From assembly GCF_002095535.1 (NCBI RefSeq), contig NZ_MLJI01000001.1:3514801-3578800 (forward strand): a DNA stretch of 64,000 bases, given 5' to 3'. This stretch comes from Pantoea cypripedii. Its GTDB lineage: Bacteria; Pseudomonadota; Gammaproteobacteria; Enterobacterales; Enterobacteriaceae. A program made the position numbers and the translations under genes. The stretch's first letter is position 1. Every line of letters starts with the position of its first letter. Of this stretch, positions 44,910 to 54,505 are shown piece after piece. Below the pieces are notes generated by a model. It saw only the letters and a program-made list of their open reading frames with translations, had not been told where the DNA came from and ran no database searches.

Positions 44910-47306
44910 TCAGAAATCGACGTTAACACCCAGTTGGAAGGTGCGGCCCGGCATCACAGCAAGCTGTGAATCATAGTAGTTCTGATCGGTCTTGCTGGTG
45001 GTGGATTCCAGATCGCGGCTGCTGAGGTAATCCCAGTATTTACGGTCAGTCAGGTTGTAGATCCCGCCACTGATTTTGACGTTTTTGGTGACACGATAGT
45101 AAGCCGTCAGGTCCACCAGCGCGTAACCTGGGATGTTCTGGTAGTAAGTATTGTTGGTGGTACCAATCGCGCTACCGGTGTTGTTATAGCTCTGACGCTG
45201 GGTGTAGGTGGCACGCTTACCGTGGTTAAAGGTGGCGGTCACTGCGGCACCGTAGCGCTGATCCGGATCATCGTAAGCCACGCCGGTGATCAGACGCATC
45301 GGCGGCACGCTCTCCAGCGGCACATATTTGTCACCCAGGTAGCTGGATTTCGACGCGCCCTGCGCATAACCAAACGCCAGGCGTGCAGTCAGGCCATCAA
45401 CTTCAGGCACCCATGTCCCGATGTTGAACTTGCTGCCGAACTCTGCCCCATAGATATAAGCTTTATCACGGTTTTCTGCGCGGTAAGCGATACCGATGTT
45501 ATCCGGAATGTTAGTGAAGACTTCCGGATTCGCGCTACGGCTGTAACGGGTGTAGTCGATAAAGTTTTTGTAACTGTTGTAGAAGGTCGCCGCCGAGAAG
45601 GTGATCCCTTCGACAGCTTCACCTTTCAGACCGAACTCAAAGTTGTTGCTGGTTTCGGTTTTCAAGTCAGTGTTACCCAGCAGAGCATACTGATTGCTAC
45701 CACCGTAATTAGACGACAGGTTCCATGAGCCATACATTTGGCTGGCGTTCGGGAACTGCGCACCGCGCTTGTATTGCAGATACGCCATCATCTTCGGCGT
45801 CAGATTGTACTGGAAGGCGAGCGACGGCAGGATCTGCCCGTCACTGAATCCCTTGCCATAAAGCGTTTCCACATCACCGGTAGACAGATCCGCATCACCG
45901 CCTGCCAGGCTGGAAAGATTTTGCGGCTTGGTATTCTGGTAAGCGTAACGCACCCCAGGAATGATCGAGAAGGTGTGACCATTCAGATCCCAGCTCATCG
46001 TATCTTCAGCATAGACGCCTAAACTCCAGGTACGGCTATCCGCTTCAGGTCGGGTGATGTTGTTGTACGAGGTCTGTGCCGGATCCAGCCAGTACGGACG
46101 TTCGGTTTTGGCAATGCTGCCGTTCAGGCCGTAGCGGAAGTTGTTAAACAACCAGCTTTTTTCCCCTTTGGTTTCAAAGCCAAAGGTTTTGGTGTTGTAG
46201 TTTGAATAGATATTGTGGGCTTCAACCGTACCGGCCGCTGGCGCAGCGGTATCATCATGTGCTTCGGTTTGCTGGTAATAGATGCTGCTTTCGAGGCTGT
46301 CCACCAGCAGGTTGTTATCTGGCGTCCAGAGATCTTTCAGCATGCCGCTCCAGCGACGCGTCTGGCTGCTCTGATCGGCTCGGCCATAAATAGTCGTGGT
46401 GCTGCTGCCCCAGTAATCGAAGTTGGTGTGGTTGGTTTTGTGATAGTAATCCAGGGTGGCGCTGAACTGGTGTTCGCTGTTTGGCTGCCAGATACCGGTC
46501 GCGGCAATGGCGTCAGAGTGCCAGTTCGCCGGATACGCATCAATGGTTCCGCTGTTATTGCGGGTTTCCTGGCCGTCACGACGGCTGATCACCACAATAC
46601 CACGCAGGGTTTCATCGCCTGCCGCGGCAGTGATGCCGTTGTGCCAGCTGCGGTTGGAAGAGTCGTAGTCACTCTGGTAACCGAAGTAGGTTTGTTTGGT
46701 GGGTGACAAATAGTCATCCGGGGATTTTGGCCGGAATGAAACCGATCCGCCAAGCGCCAGGTTCTTGTTGGAAACATCGGTAGCGCCTTCGACGATACCC
46801 ACGGATCCATACATATAAGGATCGATATAGTCGCGACCAATCCCGAAGGTGCCTGAACCGGCACGGCCCACTGAGCTGCGGCCGGTGGCTAAAGGCTGTT
46901 CAATGCCGTCTACGTCAATGGAAACGCGGTTATCTTCCAGGCCACGAATGTTATAACCGGTATAACCGCCACGGTCCCCGGTATAGCCACTCTTGCCGGT
47001 GTTGCTGCCGCCAGCGGCACCCGGCGCGGTGACCAGCGGCTGATAGCGCATAATGGAGCCAAAATCATTACCACCCTGTTTCTGCAACTCGTCGGCAGAA
47101 AGCGTGGTACGGCTACCGGCAACCAGCGGTTGTTTCGGCGCAGTGACCGTCATCACCGGTTCATTTGTGGTGGTTTTTTTGCCTGAAATCGCCAGATCCT
47201 GATTGTCGCTGGTGGCTGCGTAGCCGCAGGCTGCATGGATGGCGGATGCCAGCACCGCTGTTTTAAACAGACGCTGTGAGGTGAACCCCTGAAAAATTGG
47301 AGACAT
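44910..47306 (-). CDS. hmuR: TonB-dependent heme/hemoglobin receptor
   Basis: 798 residues. Signal peptide of about 30 residues, plug domain with GGSNTGKSGYTGDRGGYTGYNIRGLEDNRV, and a 22-strand barrel ending PGRTFQLGVNVDF (terminal Phe). Belongs to the hemoglobin/transferrin/lactoferrin receptor group. The usual FRAP and NPNL heme-uptake boxes are represented by altered versions, KRGAQFPNASQMY and NTDLKTETSNNFE. It is longer than Yersinia HemR (about 690). First gene of the operon with a Fur box upstream. The symbol rests on operon context. Confidence 0.85.
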   Translation of the reverse strand: MSPIFQGFTSQRLFKTAVLASAIHAACGYAATSDNQDLAISGKKTTTNEPVMTVTAPKQPLVAGSRTTLSADELQKQGGNDFGSIMRYQPLVTAPGAAGGSNTGKSGYTGDRGGYTGYNIRGLEDNRVSIDVDGIEQPLATGRSSVGRAGSGTFGIGRDYIDPYMYGSVGIVEGATDVSNKNLALGGSVSFRPKSPDDYLSPTKQTYFGYQSDYDSSNRSWHNGITAAAGDETLRGIVVISRRDGQETRNNSGTIDAYPANWHSDAIAATGIWQPNSEHQFSATLDYYHKTNHTNFDYWGSSTTTIYGRADQSSQTRRWSGMLKDLWTPDNNLLVDSLESSIYYQQTEAHDDTAAPAAGTVEAHNIYSNYNTKTFGFETKGEKSWLFNNFRYGLNGSIAKTERPYWLDPAQTSYNNITRPEADSRTWSLGVYAEDTMSWDLNGHTFSIIPGVRYAYQNTKPQNLSSLAGGDADLSTGDVETLYGKGFSDGQILPSLAFQYNLTPKMMAYLQYKRGAQFPNASQMYGSWNLSSNYGGSNQYALLGNTDLKTETSNNFEFGLKGEAVEGITFSAATFYNSYKNFIDYTRYSRSANPEVFTNIPDNIGIAYRAENRDKAYIYGAEFGSKFNIGTWVPEVDGLTARLAFGYAQGASKSSYLGDKYVPLESVPPMRLITGVAYDDPDQRYGAAVTATFNHGKRATYTQRQSYNNTGSAIGTTNNTYYQNIPGYALVDLTAYYRVTKNVKISGGIYNLTDRKYWDYLSSRDLESTTSKTDQNYYDSQLAVMPGRTFQLGVNVDF

Positions 47307-47438
47307 AGACGCGAAATACCTTGTTAATTGTTAGTATTCGCTCACGTGCTTGCTGCCAGAAAACCACAGTTTTGTATAAAAACCGTAAAAAGTTACAGAC
47401 TTTTTTTATGTTATAAATGATTTCGTCAGAAATGTAAT

Positions 47439-47457
47439 GCAAGTGGTAATCATTATC
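47439..47457 (-). promoter_or_regulatory. Fur box upstream of hmuR
   Basis: GCAAGTGGTAATCATTATC matches the 19-bp Fur consensus GATAATGATAATCATTATC at 15 positions, about 130 bp upstream of the hmuR ATG. Iron repression of the heme operon is expected. Confidence 0.75.
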
Positions 47458-47537
47458 AATACCATTTACACTAAGATGTATCTTAGACAGCACATTTTGT
47501 TAACCGCAGTTAACTTATTACTAATCAATCAATTAAG

Positions 47538-47846
47538 ATGAGCGATGAAATGACACACAAACCGGCGGTGAATATTCATTACTGTACGCAATGCAACTGG
47601 CTGCTGCGCTCAGCGTGGATGGCACAGGAGCTGCTGCATACTTTTGCTGACGATTTAGCCTCTGTCACCTTGCAGCCCGGCACCGGCGGCGTGTTTGAGA
47701 TAACCATTGATGGCAAGGTGATTTGGGAGCGTAAACAGGAAGGCGGTTTTCCCGACGCCGCCGCATTAAAGCAGCGGGTGCGTGATTATTGTTTCCCGGA
47801 TCGCGAGCTGGGGCATGTGGATAAGAAGAAACCGACCGGGAATTGA
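47538..47846 (+). CDS. SelT/SelW/SelH-family (Rdx) protein
   Basis: 102 residues with thioredoxin-like fold and N-terminal redox motif IHYCTQCNW (CxxC) and GGVFEITIDGKVIWERK, plus the C-terminal CFPD. Bacterial SelW-like proteins with Cys in place of Sec; redox role unproven. A second ATG lies 12 nt downstream and is preceded by gcgatgaa, so the start is uncertain by four residues. Confidence 0.88.
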   Translation: MSDEMTHKPAVNIHYCTQCNWLLRSAWMAQELLHTFADDLASVTLQPGTGGVFEITIDGKVIWERKQEGGFPDAAALKQRVRDYCFPDRELGHVDKKKPTGN

Positions 47847-47848
47847 GG

Positions 47849-48724
47849 TCAGGCGACCTCATGCTCCTGCGGCCATAACAGCCGGTCCTGCGCGGTACTT
47901 AAGGTGACGATCGCCGGATGATAAATCGCGAAAGGTTCCGCCAGCGGGCACACCATATATTTGCCCAGTGCGCTGGGGATAAATTCGGAGCGCGGTAAAA
48001 ATGCCGCGCCATCAAAACCCTGCTCCATCATTTCCAATACCAGACGCGGTTCTGAAACCTTAATGGTGATATTCACCTGATCGAGGCTACTGAACAGTTT
48101 GCTGCGCATCACTTCATAGGTCCCTTCCCCGCCGATACGGTGCAGCAACATCAGCGGAATGCCGCTCAGGTCACTGAACTGCAAGGCTTTCCCGGCCAGC
48201 ATTGGGCTGTAGTGGGAAGAAATCACCGCGATAGTATCAATCGGTTCCAGCTCACGGATAAACCAGGGCTGGCGATCGCCAGGAACTTGCATCAGCGCAA
48301 TATCCACGGTGTTATCCAGCAGCATCGCTTCCAGATGGCTGGAATCAGACACAATCACGTTGATGTCCCAGTCGGGGCGGTTGCGGTAGTAATCCATCAG
48401 GATGCTGTTGAAATAACGCAGATAAAGGTAGGAAATACCGATATTTACCCGGCGCTGTTTGCGCGTGGCGATGGTGATGGTCTGGCGCTTGAGTTGATTG
48501 ACCCGGCTTAAGATGTCGCAGGCCTGGCGATAGAGAAAGGTTCCGGCTTCGGTCAACACCATACGACGTGGTGTGCGGGTAAACAGCGGTGAACCAATTT
48601 CCTCTTCCAGCTCCTGCAGGCGCTTACCCAGCGGCGGTTGTGCGATGTTCAATAGCTTCGCGGCTTTACTGATGGAGCCTTGTTCCGCTATCGAGCAAAA
48701 GTAATGCAATCGTTTGAGATCCAT
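47849..48724 (-). CDS. LysR-family transcriptional regulator
   Basis: 291 residues. N-terminal winged helix (LHYFCSIAEQGSISKAAKLLNIAQPPLGKRLQELEEEIG) and periplasmic-binding-like effector domain. Last gene of the ubiD-ubiX-DUF554-lysR run rather than divergent, so it may be autogenously tied to that operon. The effector may be an aromatic acid (inference from neighbours). Confidence 0.9.
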   Translation of the reverse strand: MDLKRLHYFCSIAEQGSISKAAKLLNIAQPPLGKRLQELEEEIGSPLFTRTPRRMVLTEAGTFLYRQACDILSRVNQLKRQTITIATRKQRRVNIGISYLYLRYFNSILMDYYRNRPDWDINVIVSDSSHLEAMLLDNTVDIALMQVPGDRQPWFIRELEPIDTIAVISSHYSPMLAGKALQFSDLSGIPLMLLHRIGGEGTYEVMRSKLFSSLDQVNITIKVSEPRLVLEMMEQGFDGAAFLPRSEFIPSALGKYMVCPLAEPFAIYHPAIVTLSTAQDRLLWPQEHEVA

Positions 48725-48796
48725 GATGACTCCGCGCGTTTTTCCGCGCTTATTTTAGCATGGCTAACCACGATCCAACCGCGGCTGACGTGTTGC

Positions 48797-49519
48797 TTAG
48801 TGGATATACATCGACCACAGATAACTGACCGGCATCACCAGTATCAACGCGGGCAGCATATTGGCGACCGGGAAAGATTTAATCCCCGCGATACGGAAAC
48901 CGGCTGCCAGCATGATAAATCCACCCGCTGCGGTGAAGTCACTCATCATGGTCGGCGAGGTGTGCGGCATAATCAGCACCGCCGCTGAAGCCAGCACCAG
49001 CTGAATAATCAGCTGCGGCACGGCGATTACCGCCACTGCGTAACCCAGCAAGGTAGCAAAAATCGCAGCGGTAAAGATATCCATGATTGATTTCACAAAC
49101 AGGATATTGGGATCGTGCGTCATCCCTTCGGTCATTGCCCCGATAATGCCGGTGCCGCTGGCACAGAACAGCACCAGAATCGCCACATACTTCTCAGTAA
49201 AGGCAGCACCCGACAGACCGGTTTCGGTTTGTTCGCTCTGGAAACGTCCAACCAGCCCTTTTGCCAGATTACCCAGCCGGCCAATTTTCTCTTCCAGAAA
49301 CACCAGTTCACCGATGGCGGCACCGATAATCAGCGCCAGAATCACTGCCGGTAAACTGTGAATTTTACCAATCAACACAATCCCGAGGCCCATCGACGAC
49401 AGGCCGAAGGTCATTGGCAGAGCTACGCGCAGCCGTTCCGGTACTTTCGTGCCGAGAAACGCGCCCGCCAGTCCGCCAATCAGTACGGCACTGCCGTTGA
49501 CAAAGGGTCCCACTACCAT
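48797..49519 (-). CDS. DUF554 membrane protein (YqgA-like)
   Basis: 240 residues with about six membrane segments: FVNGSAVLIGGLAGAFLG, LGIVLIGKIHSLPAVILALIIGAAIGELV. DUF554 proteins are probable transporters of unknown substrate. GGAGTAAATT precedes the ATG. In E. coli the relative yqgA lies next to speC; here it is joined to the UbiX/UbiD pair, 10 nt downstream. Confidence 0.85.
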   Translation of the reverse strand: MVVGPFVNGSAVLIGGLAGAFLGTKVPERLRVALPMTFGLSSMGLGIVLIGKIHSLPAVILALIIGAAIGELVFLEEKIGRLGNLAKGLVGRFQSEQTETGLSGAAFTEKYVAILVLFCASGTGIIGAMTEGMTHDPNILFVKSIMDIFTAAIFATLLGYAVAVIAVPQLIIQLVLASAAVLIMPHTSPTMMSDFTAAGGFIMLAAGFRIAGIKSFPVANMLPALILVMPVSYLWSMYIH

Positions 49520-49529
49520 AATTTACTCC

Positions 49530-50108
49530 TTACGCTTCATGATGTTTTTCACCCCAGCGTTTCAGGTTGCCAACATCGAGGTCAAACAGGTCGAGGGCGC
49601 GCGCTACGCTGTGATGTACCATTTCATCCACGGATTGTGGCTTCTGGTAAAAAGCCGGAACCGGCGGATAAACAATGCCGCCCATTTCGGTAACTGCCGC
49701 CATGTTGCGAATGTGCACCAGATTGAGCGGCGTCTCACGGACCATTAACACCAGCCGACGCCGCTCTTTCAGGATCACATCTGCTGCACGGGTCAGCAGA
49801 TTGCCGGTCAGTCCATGGGCAATGGACGCCAGCGAGTTCATTGAGCAGGGCGCAATCAACATGCCGAGGGTCTTAAACGAGCCGCTGGAGATCGACGCGC
49901 CGAGGTTACTGATGCTATGCACCTCATCGGCTAAATCGGTAATCTCCTGCCGCTGCCAATCGGTTTCCATTGAACGCGTCACTTCCGCGCCTTTGGTCAC
50001 CACCAGGTGGACCTCAACATCCTGATCGCGCAGCAATTGCAGCGCCTTCATACCGTACTGGAAACCAGACGCGCCGCTAATGCCGACGATAATGCGCCTT
50101 CTGCTCAC
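49530..50108 (-). CDS. UbiX-family flavin prenyltransferase
   Basis: 192 residues. [15 protein letters not shown] (FMN loop), [23 protein letters not shown] and [14 protein letters not shown] match UbiX/Pad1. Makes prenylated FMN for the partner UbiD enzyme. The start is GTG at 50108 with GAGG upstream (GAGGTTGTAGTG). 11 nt downstream of the UbiD gene. It resembles the B subunits of the hydroxyarylic acid decarboxylase operons (EcdB, KpdB). Confidence 0.92.
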   Translation of the reverse strand: MSRRRIIVGISGASGFQYGMKALQLLRDQDVEVHLVVTKGAEVTRSMETDWQRQEITDLADEVHSISNLGASISSGSFKTLGMLIAPCSMNSLASIAHGLTGNLLTRAADVILKERRRLVLMVRETPLNLVHIRNMAAVTEMGGIVYPPVPAFYQKPQSVDEMVHHSVARALDLFDLDVGNLKRWGEKHHEA

Positions 50109-50119
50109 TACAACCTCAC

Positions 50120-51601
50120 TTACTCAAAATCGGGAAGGAAACGTTTTACATCCACTTTTTTGAACTTCGAACGTTCAAAGTGGGCTTTCAAATGCCACGG
50201 CACGGTGCAGTCAAAGATGGTTTTGGTGGTCATACCTTGTTGCGTGATGCTGGTGCTGTAGGCCGGGTCCTGCGACGGATCGAGCGGATGGCAACGCACA
50301 CCGGCGATGGTGGCGATATCGACATCGCCCTGGAAGCGGGTTTGCATCGCCCACAGGATGTCATCGGTGTCGAACACATCCACATCCTCATCCACCAGGA
50401 TCACATGCTTCAGTTCAGAGAAAGCCGCGAAGGCAATCAGAGCGGCCTGACGCTGGCGACCTTCATCCACCGGGGAAGATTTTCTAAACTGAATCACCGC
50501 CAGCAGCTTGCCGCCACCTGAAGTGTGAGCATTCACATTCACTACACGGCCCGGCATAGCGCGTTCCAGCATATCGAGAATACTGGCTTCGGTCGGGATA
50601 CCAGCCATGCTGACGTGTTCGCCGCTTGGGCCAAGAGTGGTTTGCAGAATCGGGTGTTTGCGGTGGGTAACGGCTTTCACTTTGATCACCGGCAGTTGTG
50701 CTTTGGCTTCGCCGGTATAACCGGGGAATTCCGGCATCGCTTTACCGGTGTTGGTGTTCTGGTCTTCACGCACCCGCACATTCGGCAGCAGTTCGCCTTC
50801 AATCACGATTTCAGCGTGGGCGATGGCTTTTTCGTTGATGCTGACGCACGGTGCCAGTTCTACCGGCTTACCACGCAATGCCCCGGCAATGCTCAGTTCG
50901 TTAAAGCCCAGCGGTGTTGTCGGCGGTTCAAAGCAGGCAGCAATTTCAATCGCCGGGTCAACGCCAATGCTGATGGAGATCGGCAGCGGCTGACCGGCTT
51001 TTTCCGCTTTTTCACGGAAAGCATCAATATGACGGCCTGGGGTCAACCACATCGACAGTTCATCGCGGCTTTGAATGCACAGACGGTGGATGGTGATATC
51101 TGACTCGTGCGTTTCCGGGTCGGACGCGTAGCACATCCCCATGGTGAAGTAAGGACCGGCATCCTCTTCGGTGTTGGTTGGTGCGGGTAATAAGGTACGC
51201 AGGTCAAAATTCGGATCTTCCGCGTAGTGCACCACTTCCTGGCATAGCGGTTTTTCACTGATCACCACCGGCGCAACCGCATGATGTACCGAGTCTTTCA
51301 GCAGAAAACCCAGTTTTTCTGGCGCGCAATCCAGCAGGTGGCCGACACGCTCGCGAGTTGACATCAGGCCAGTCACCACGCGCACATCAGGAAAACCTTT
51401 CACCTTGTTGAACATCATCGCCGGGCCTTTGCGCGTTGGACGCTCGCAGGTACCACCGGCACCGACATAGCGATACACGCCGGAGAGTTCCGCATGGGGG
51501 TCGACTTCAGTATCGGTGCTGACGAATTCGCCTTTCAGGCTTTGTAGCAATGAGATGGCCGAACGCAGATCATGCACCGGCTGTTTTTTGGTTTCAGACA
51601 T
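50120..51601 (-). CDS. UbiD-family decarboxylase (hydroxyarylic acid type)
   Basis: 493 residues. prFMN-dependent reversible decarboxylase; catalytic residues fit ITIHRLCIQ (Arg) and [10 protein letters not shown] (two Glu), with [16 protein letters not shown] and [10 protein letters not shown] early in the chain. Belongs to the C-subunit group of aromatic acid decarboxylases rather than to UbiD of ubiquinone synthesis. The small D subunit gene of kpd/ecd operons is not adjacent. Substrate, such as 4-hydroxybenzoate, protocatechuate or gallate, cannot be chosen. Confidence 0.9.
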   Translation of the reverse strand: MSETKKQPVHDLRSAISLLQSLKGEFVSTDTEVDPHAELSGVYRYVGAGGTCERPTRKGPAMMFNKVKGFPDVRVVTGLMSTRERVGHLLDCAPEKLGFLLKDSVHHAVAPVVISEKPLCQEVVHYAEDPNFDLRTLLPAPTNTEEDAGPYFTMGMCYASDPETHESDITIHRLCIQSRDELSMWLTPGRHIDAFREKAEKAGQPLPISISIGVDPAIEIAACFEPPTTPLGFNELSIAGALRGKPVELAPCVSINEKAIAHAEIVIEGELLPNVRVREDQNTNTGKAMPEFPGYTGEAKAQLPVIKVKAVTHRKHPILQTTLGPSGEHVSMAGIPTEASILDMLERAMPGRVVNVNAHTSGGGKLLAVIQFRKSSPVDEGRQRQAALIAFAAFSELKHVILVDEDVDVFDTDDILWAMQTRFQGDVDIATIAGVRCHPLDPSQDPAYSTSITQQGMTTKTIFDCTVPWHLKAHFERSKFKKVDVKRFLPDFE

Positions 51602-51797
51602 ATTCTTTTCCCTTAACGCTTCGGAATGAATGCGATGCGGAAAAAGTAGCGCTGAATAATGGTGAGAAAAACTACCGTTTATATTTACCAGCCAAACCTT
51701 TTTGGTTTAGCTGTAATTATTGCTACAACTTTGTTTTTATTTACTTAATTTAATTAAACAATGTTGCAACAATTTTAGGGGTTAAAAATGATGTAGA

Positions 51798-52337
51798 TCA
51801 ACTCTTTGCGATTTTCCCTGCGGCTTCATTTAACGCTGTGATCACGACCTCAAGTGTTTCAGCGGAAATATTTTCCTGCGCCAGACGATGATTTAACGTG
51901 AATTTAATATTGTGAATCGCCTGTTCAACTTCAGGAATGCTGCGGTTATTGACCAGAATAGCCAGAGAGGTGAGACGCTGAATAATAGTCGCGACATTTT
52001 CACGGTTTTCCGCCAGCAACGCACGGCCACCATCATTAAGCGTGTATGCCTTGCGTGACTCCTGAGCGTCCACCACACGAATGGCGTCCATCTCTTCCAG
52101 CAGCGTCAGATTGGGGTAGATAATACCGGGACTGGGGGAGTATTCCCCTTTGGAGAGTTCTTCAACCGATTTGATCAGCTCATAACCGTGCGCATTGCTT
52201 TGCGCCAGAAAGTGCAGCATTAACAGACGGATATCACTGGCATCCAGCATTCGTTCACGGCGCTTTTTACGCGCCCCCGCACAAAAGCCACGCTGTGCCT
52301 GGTCGCCGTGCCATGCAAAATCCCGATGCTGTTTCAT
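51798..52337 (-). CDS. PadR-family regulator (NfeR/YqjI-like)
   Basis: 179 residues. PadR winged helix: IRLLMLHFLAQSNAHGYELIKSVEELSKGEYSPSPGIIYPNLTLLEEMDAI, very like E. coli YqjI, then a C-terminal helical dimer domain. E. coli NfeR has a His/Cys-rich N-terminal metal-binding tail; here that part is short (MKQHRDFAWHGDQAQRGFCAG) with few ligands. It follows the ferric reductase gene on the same strand with 90 nt between, whereas in E. coli the two are divergent. Confidence 0.85.
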   Translation of the reverse strand: MKQHRDFAWHGDQAQRGFCAGARKKRRERMLDASDIRLLMLHFLAQSNAHGYELIKSVEELSKGEYSPSPGIIYPNLTLLEEMDAIRVVDAQESRKAYTLNDGGRALLAENRENVATIIQRLTSLAILVNNRSIPEVEQAIHNIKFTLNHRLAQENISAETLEVVITALNEAAGKIAKS

Positions 52338-52427
52338 TGCCTGCCTGAGGATGGGTTAAGGGAGGTTGATAGTAGTCTGCCGCCTGGCAAAATTCAACAC
52401 AGGCGGCAATGGGCGGGCAAGAGTCGG

Positions 52428-53216
52428 TTATTTCTGATGCCAGTAGGCTACGGCACGCACAAAATCAGTATCGGCACCACGACGCTGGGTAAAGTAATCG
52501 CTCAGCAGTTTCACCGCCTCGCCTTCACCGGTCAGCCAGATAAAGTATTCTTCGGTCGGCAGTGAGATCCGGTCCAGCTTCGCAATCAGCGCACCCAGGT
52601 TATCACTCTGCATGGTGCCGCTGCCAAGCCAGCTGACATTGACGCCAGCCAGTTCGCCGAGATAATCACGGCCAGTGGCTTCGTCAACAAAGGCCAGCAG
52701 ATGCACGTCCTGGGCGTCAATTTCCGCCAGACGACGTTTGATAGCGGGCAGGCCGGTTTCGTCACAGACATAGATCTGGCTGGCATAATCAGCAGGAATG
52801 ATCAGCGAACCACGCGGACCGCCCATCGCCAGCTGGTCGCCCGGCTGCGCATCATTAGCCCAGTTGCTGGCCACACCGCCATCGTGAATAAAGAAATCGA
52901 TGGTCAGCGAATCCACGCCGTTAAACGCCAGCGGCGTGTAATCACGCGCTGCCGGACGCATGCCCGCAGGCCACACCACGCCTTCGTCGGTCATCTGTGG
53001 CAACGCCAGCACCCCGCCCGCTTCCGGGAAGAAAACTTTGATATGGTCGTCATAGGAAGGCGAGTTGAAACCCGCCAGATCGCTGCCGGTAAAGACAATG
53101 CGCCAGAATTCTCCGGCAACACGGGTTTTGCTTGCCACGGTGATGTGGCGGAAACGCAGTTCATTGCGCACACGTTGCGGCGCGCGTGGGTTACCTGTCG
53201 GGGTCTGTTTTCTCAA
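52428..53216 (-). CDS. Ferric-siderophore reductase (NfeF/YqjH-like)
   Basis: 262 residues. Siderophore-interacting FAD-binding domain with PAARDYTPLAF, VDSLTIDFFIHDGGVASNWANDAQPGDQLAMGGPRGSLI and terminal AYWHQK; close to E. coli YqjH. Reduces ferric chelates with NADPH. The start is a TTG at 53216 with AGGAG 7 nt upstream. An out-of-frame ATG-ACT-TGA overlaps it and lies too close to the AGGAG to be used. Confidence 0.9.
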   Translation of the reverse strand: MRKQTPTGNPRAPQRVRNELRFRHITVASKTRVAGEFWRIVFTGSDLAGFNSPSYDDHIKVFFPEAGGVLALPQMTDEGVVWPAGMRPAARDYTPLAFNGVDSLTIDFFIHDGGVASNWANDAQPGDQLAMGGPRGSLIIPADYASQIYVCDETGLPAIKRRLAEIDAQDVHLLAFVDEATGRDYLGELAGVNVSWLGSGTMQSDNLGALIAKLDRISLPTEEYFIWLTGEGEAVKLLSDYFTQRRGADTDFVRAVAYWHQK

Positions 53217-53234
53217 GTCATCTCTCCTGCGGGA

Positions 53235-53960
53235 TCAGCCAAGCATAATGCCGCCGTCCACCGCGATTTGTTGTCCGGTAATAAAATCGTTTTGCATTAA
53301 GAACAGATAAGCGCTGGCAAGCTCGTCAATTTCCGCCGTACGGCCCAGCGGAATGATCCCGGCGAAATGCTGGCGGGTTTGCTCCACCTGCTCCGCGGCT
53401 TGCTGCCGCCAGAACGGTGTCACCGTCCAGGTGGGGGCGACGCAGTTGACGCGCGCTTTCGGTGCCAGCTCCACAGCCAGCCCCTGCGCCAGCGACACAA
53501 TGCCCTGATTGCCAACATAGCTGGCACAGGCATGCTGGGCGCGGCCACCGGTGCCCGCAGTAAAGGTCAGCGAACCCCCTGAGCGCACTTTTTCTGCCGC
53601 CAGTTTGCCAATCAGCACATTGGTGAGGAATTTCGAGTAAATCACCTTTTCAATCAGCGCCATATCGGCGGTAAGGAAGCCACCGCCCATGGCATCGCCC
53701 ACCATCGATACCAGATGATCAAAGGCATCAAGCTGGCTAAAAGCCGCGCGCAACGCATCGTGATCGTGGGCATCTACCGCGAGGGTCGCCACCTGTGCGC
53801 CCTGCTCCGCTAACGCGTTCTGCGCCTGCGCCAGCCGTTCGGTATTGCGACCGAGCAGCGTCAGACTGGCCCCTGCGGCTGCCGCCTGCTGCCCAACCTG
53901 AAAACCGATGCCGGAACTGCCGCCAATCACCACCAGATGTTTGTTCTGTAAGGCTGCCAT
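53235..53960 (-). CDS. SDR-family protein lacking the catalytic lysine
   Basis: 241 residues. The cofactor motif VVIGGSSGIGFQVG and Rossmann fold are intact. The active-site tetrad is altered: YVGNQ stands where YxxxK is expected, so Lys is replaced by Gln, and the Ser position reads TAGTGG. Either a non-catalytic NAD(P)-binding protein or an enzyme of altered chemistry. 18 nt upstream of the ferric reductase gene in one operon. Confidence 0.82.
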   Translation of the reverse strand: MAALQNKHLVVIGGSSGIGFQVGQQAAAAGASLTLLGRNTERLAQAQNALAEQGAQVATLAVDAHDHDALRAAFSQLDAFDHLVSMVGDAMGGGFLTADMALIEKVIYSKFLTNVLIGKLAAEKVRSGGSLTFTAGTGGRAQHACASYVGNQGIVSLAQGLAVELAPKARVNCVAPTWTVTPFWRQQAAEQVEQTRQHFAGIIPLGRTAEIDELASAYLFLMQNDFITGQQIAVDGGIMLG

Positions 53961-53970
53961 CGTCTGTTCC

Positions 53971-54414
53971 TTAGAATGAGGCCAGCGCTTCAGCAGCCTG
54001 TTCAGCCACCAGTGAATCGTTAGCGCCGTGCGCTCCGCTCACGCCGACCGCACCGATCACTTCGCCGTGTAACCACAGCGGAATGCCGCCTTCGAGTGGC
54101 GTCACCCCCGGAGTAGCGAGGAAGCTGGGGCTGCCGCTATTGATAAAGCTTTCGAACTCTTTCGAGGGGGCGCGTAACAACGCGGCGGTGCGCGCTTTAC
54201 CCTGCGCCACGCTCGGGCTGATGCCGATCGCCGCATCGCTGCGATCCAGGCTGACCAGCTCGCCAGCGCGATCCACTACCGCGACGCTGATATGCCAGCC
54301 ATGTTGGGCTGCGGTTTGCAGAGCCGCAGTGATAACGGTGCGTGCCGCCGCCAGCGAAATCGAGTGGTAAGTCTGGGCCAGCACAACGCTGGTCGATTCA
54401 GGTTTTTTTTCCAT
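53971..54414 (-). CDS. HbpS/GlcG-family protein (DUF336)
   Basis: 147 residues: ISLAAARTVITAALQTAAQHGWHISVAVVDRAGELVSLDRSD and HGEVIGAVGVSGAHGANDSLVAEQAAEAL are typical of GlcG/HbpS. HbpS in Streptomyces binds heme; other members cluster with oxidoreductases and have no known role. First gene of the operon with the SDR, ferric reductase and PadR genes. Confidence 0.87.
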   Translation of the reverse strand: MEKKPESTSVVLAQTYHSISLAAARTVITAALQTAAQHGWHISVAVVDRAGELVSLDRSDAAIGISPSVAQGKARTAALLRAPSKEFESFINSGSPSFLATPGVTPLEGGIPLWLHGEVIGAVGVSGAHGANDSLVAEQAAEALASF

Positions 54415-54505
54415 TATTTTGCCTCGCGTCGGGCGTCAGAAGCCCGCGCATGAATCAAATATGAAAGCGAAACTCATTCTCATCTGACGCCGTCAGAATA
54501 GTTAT

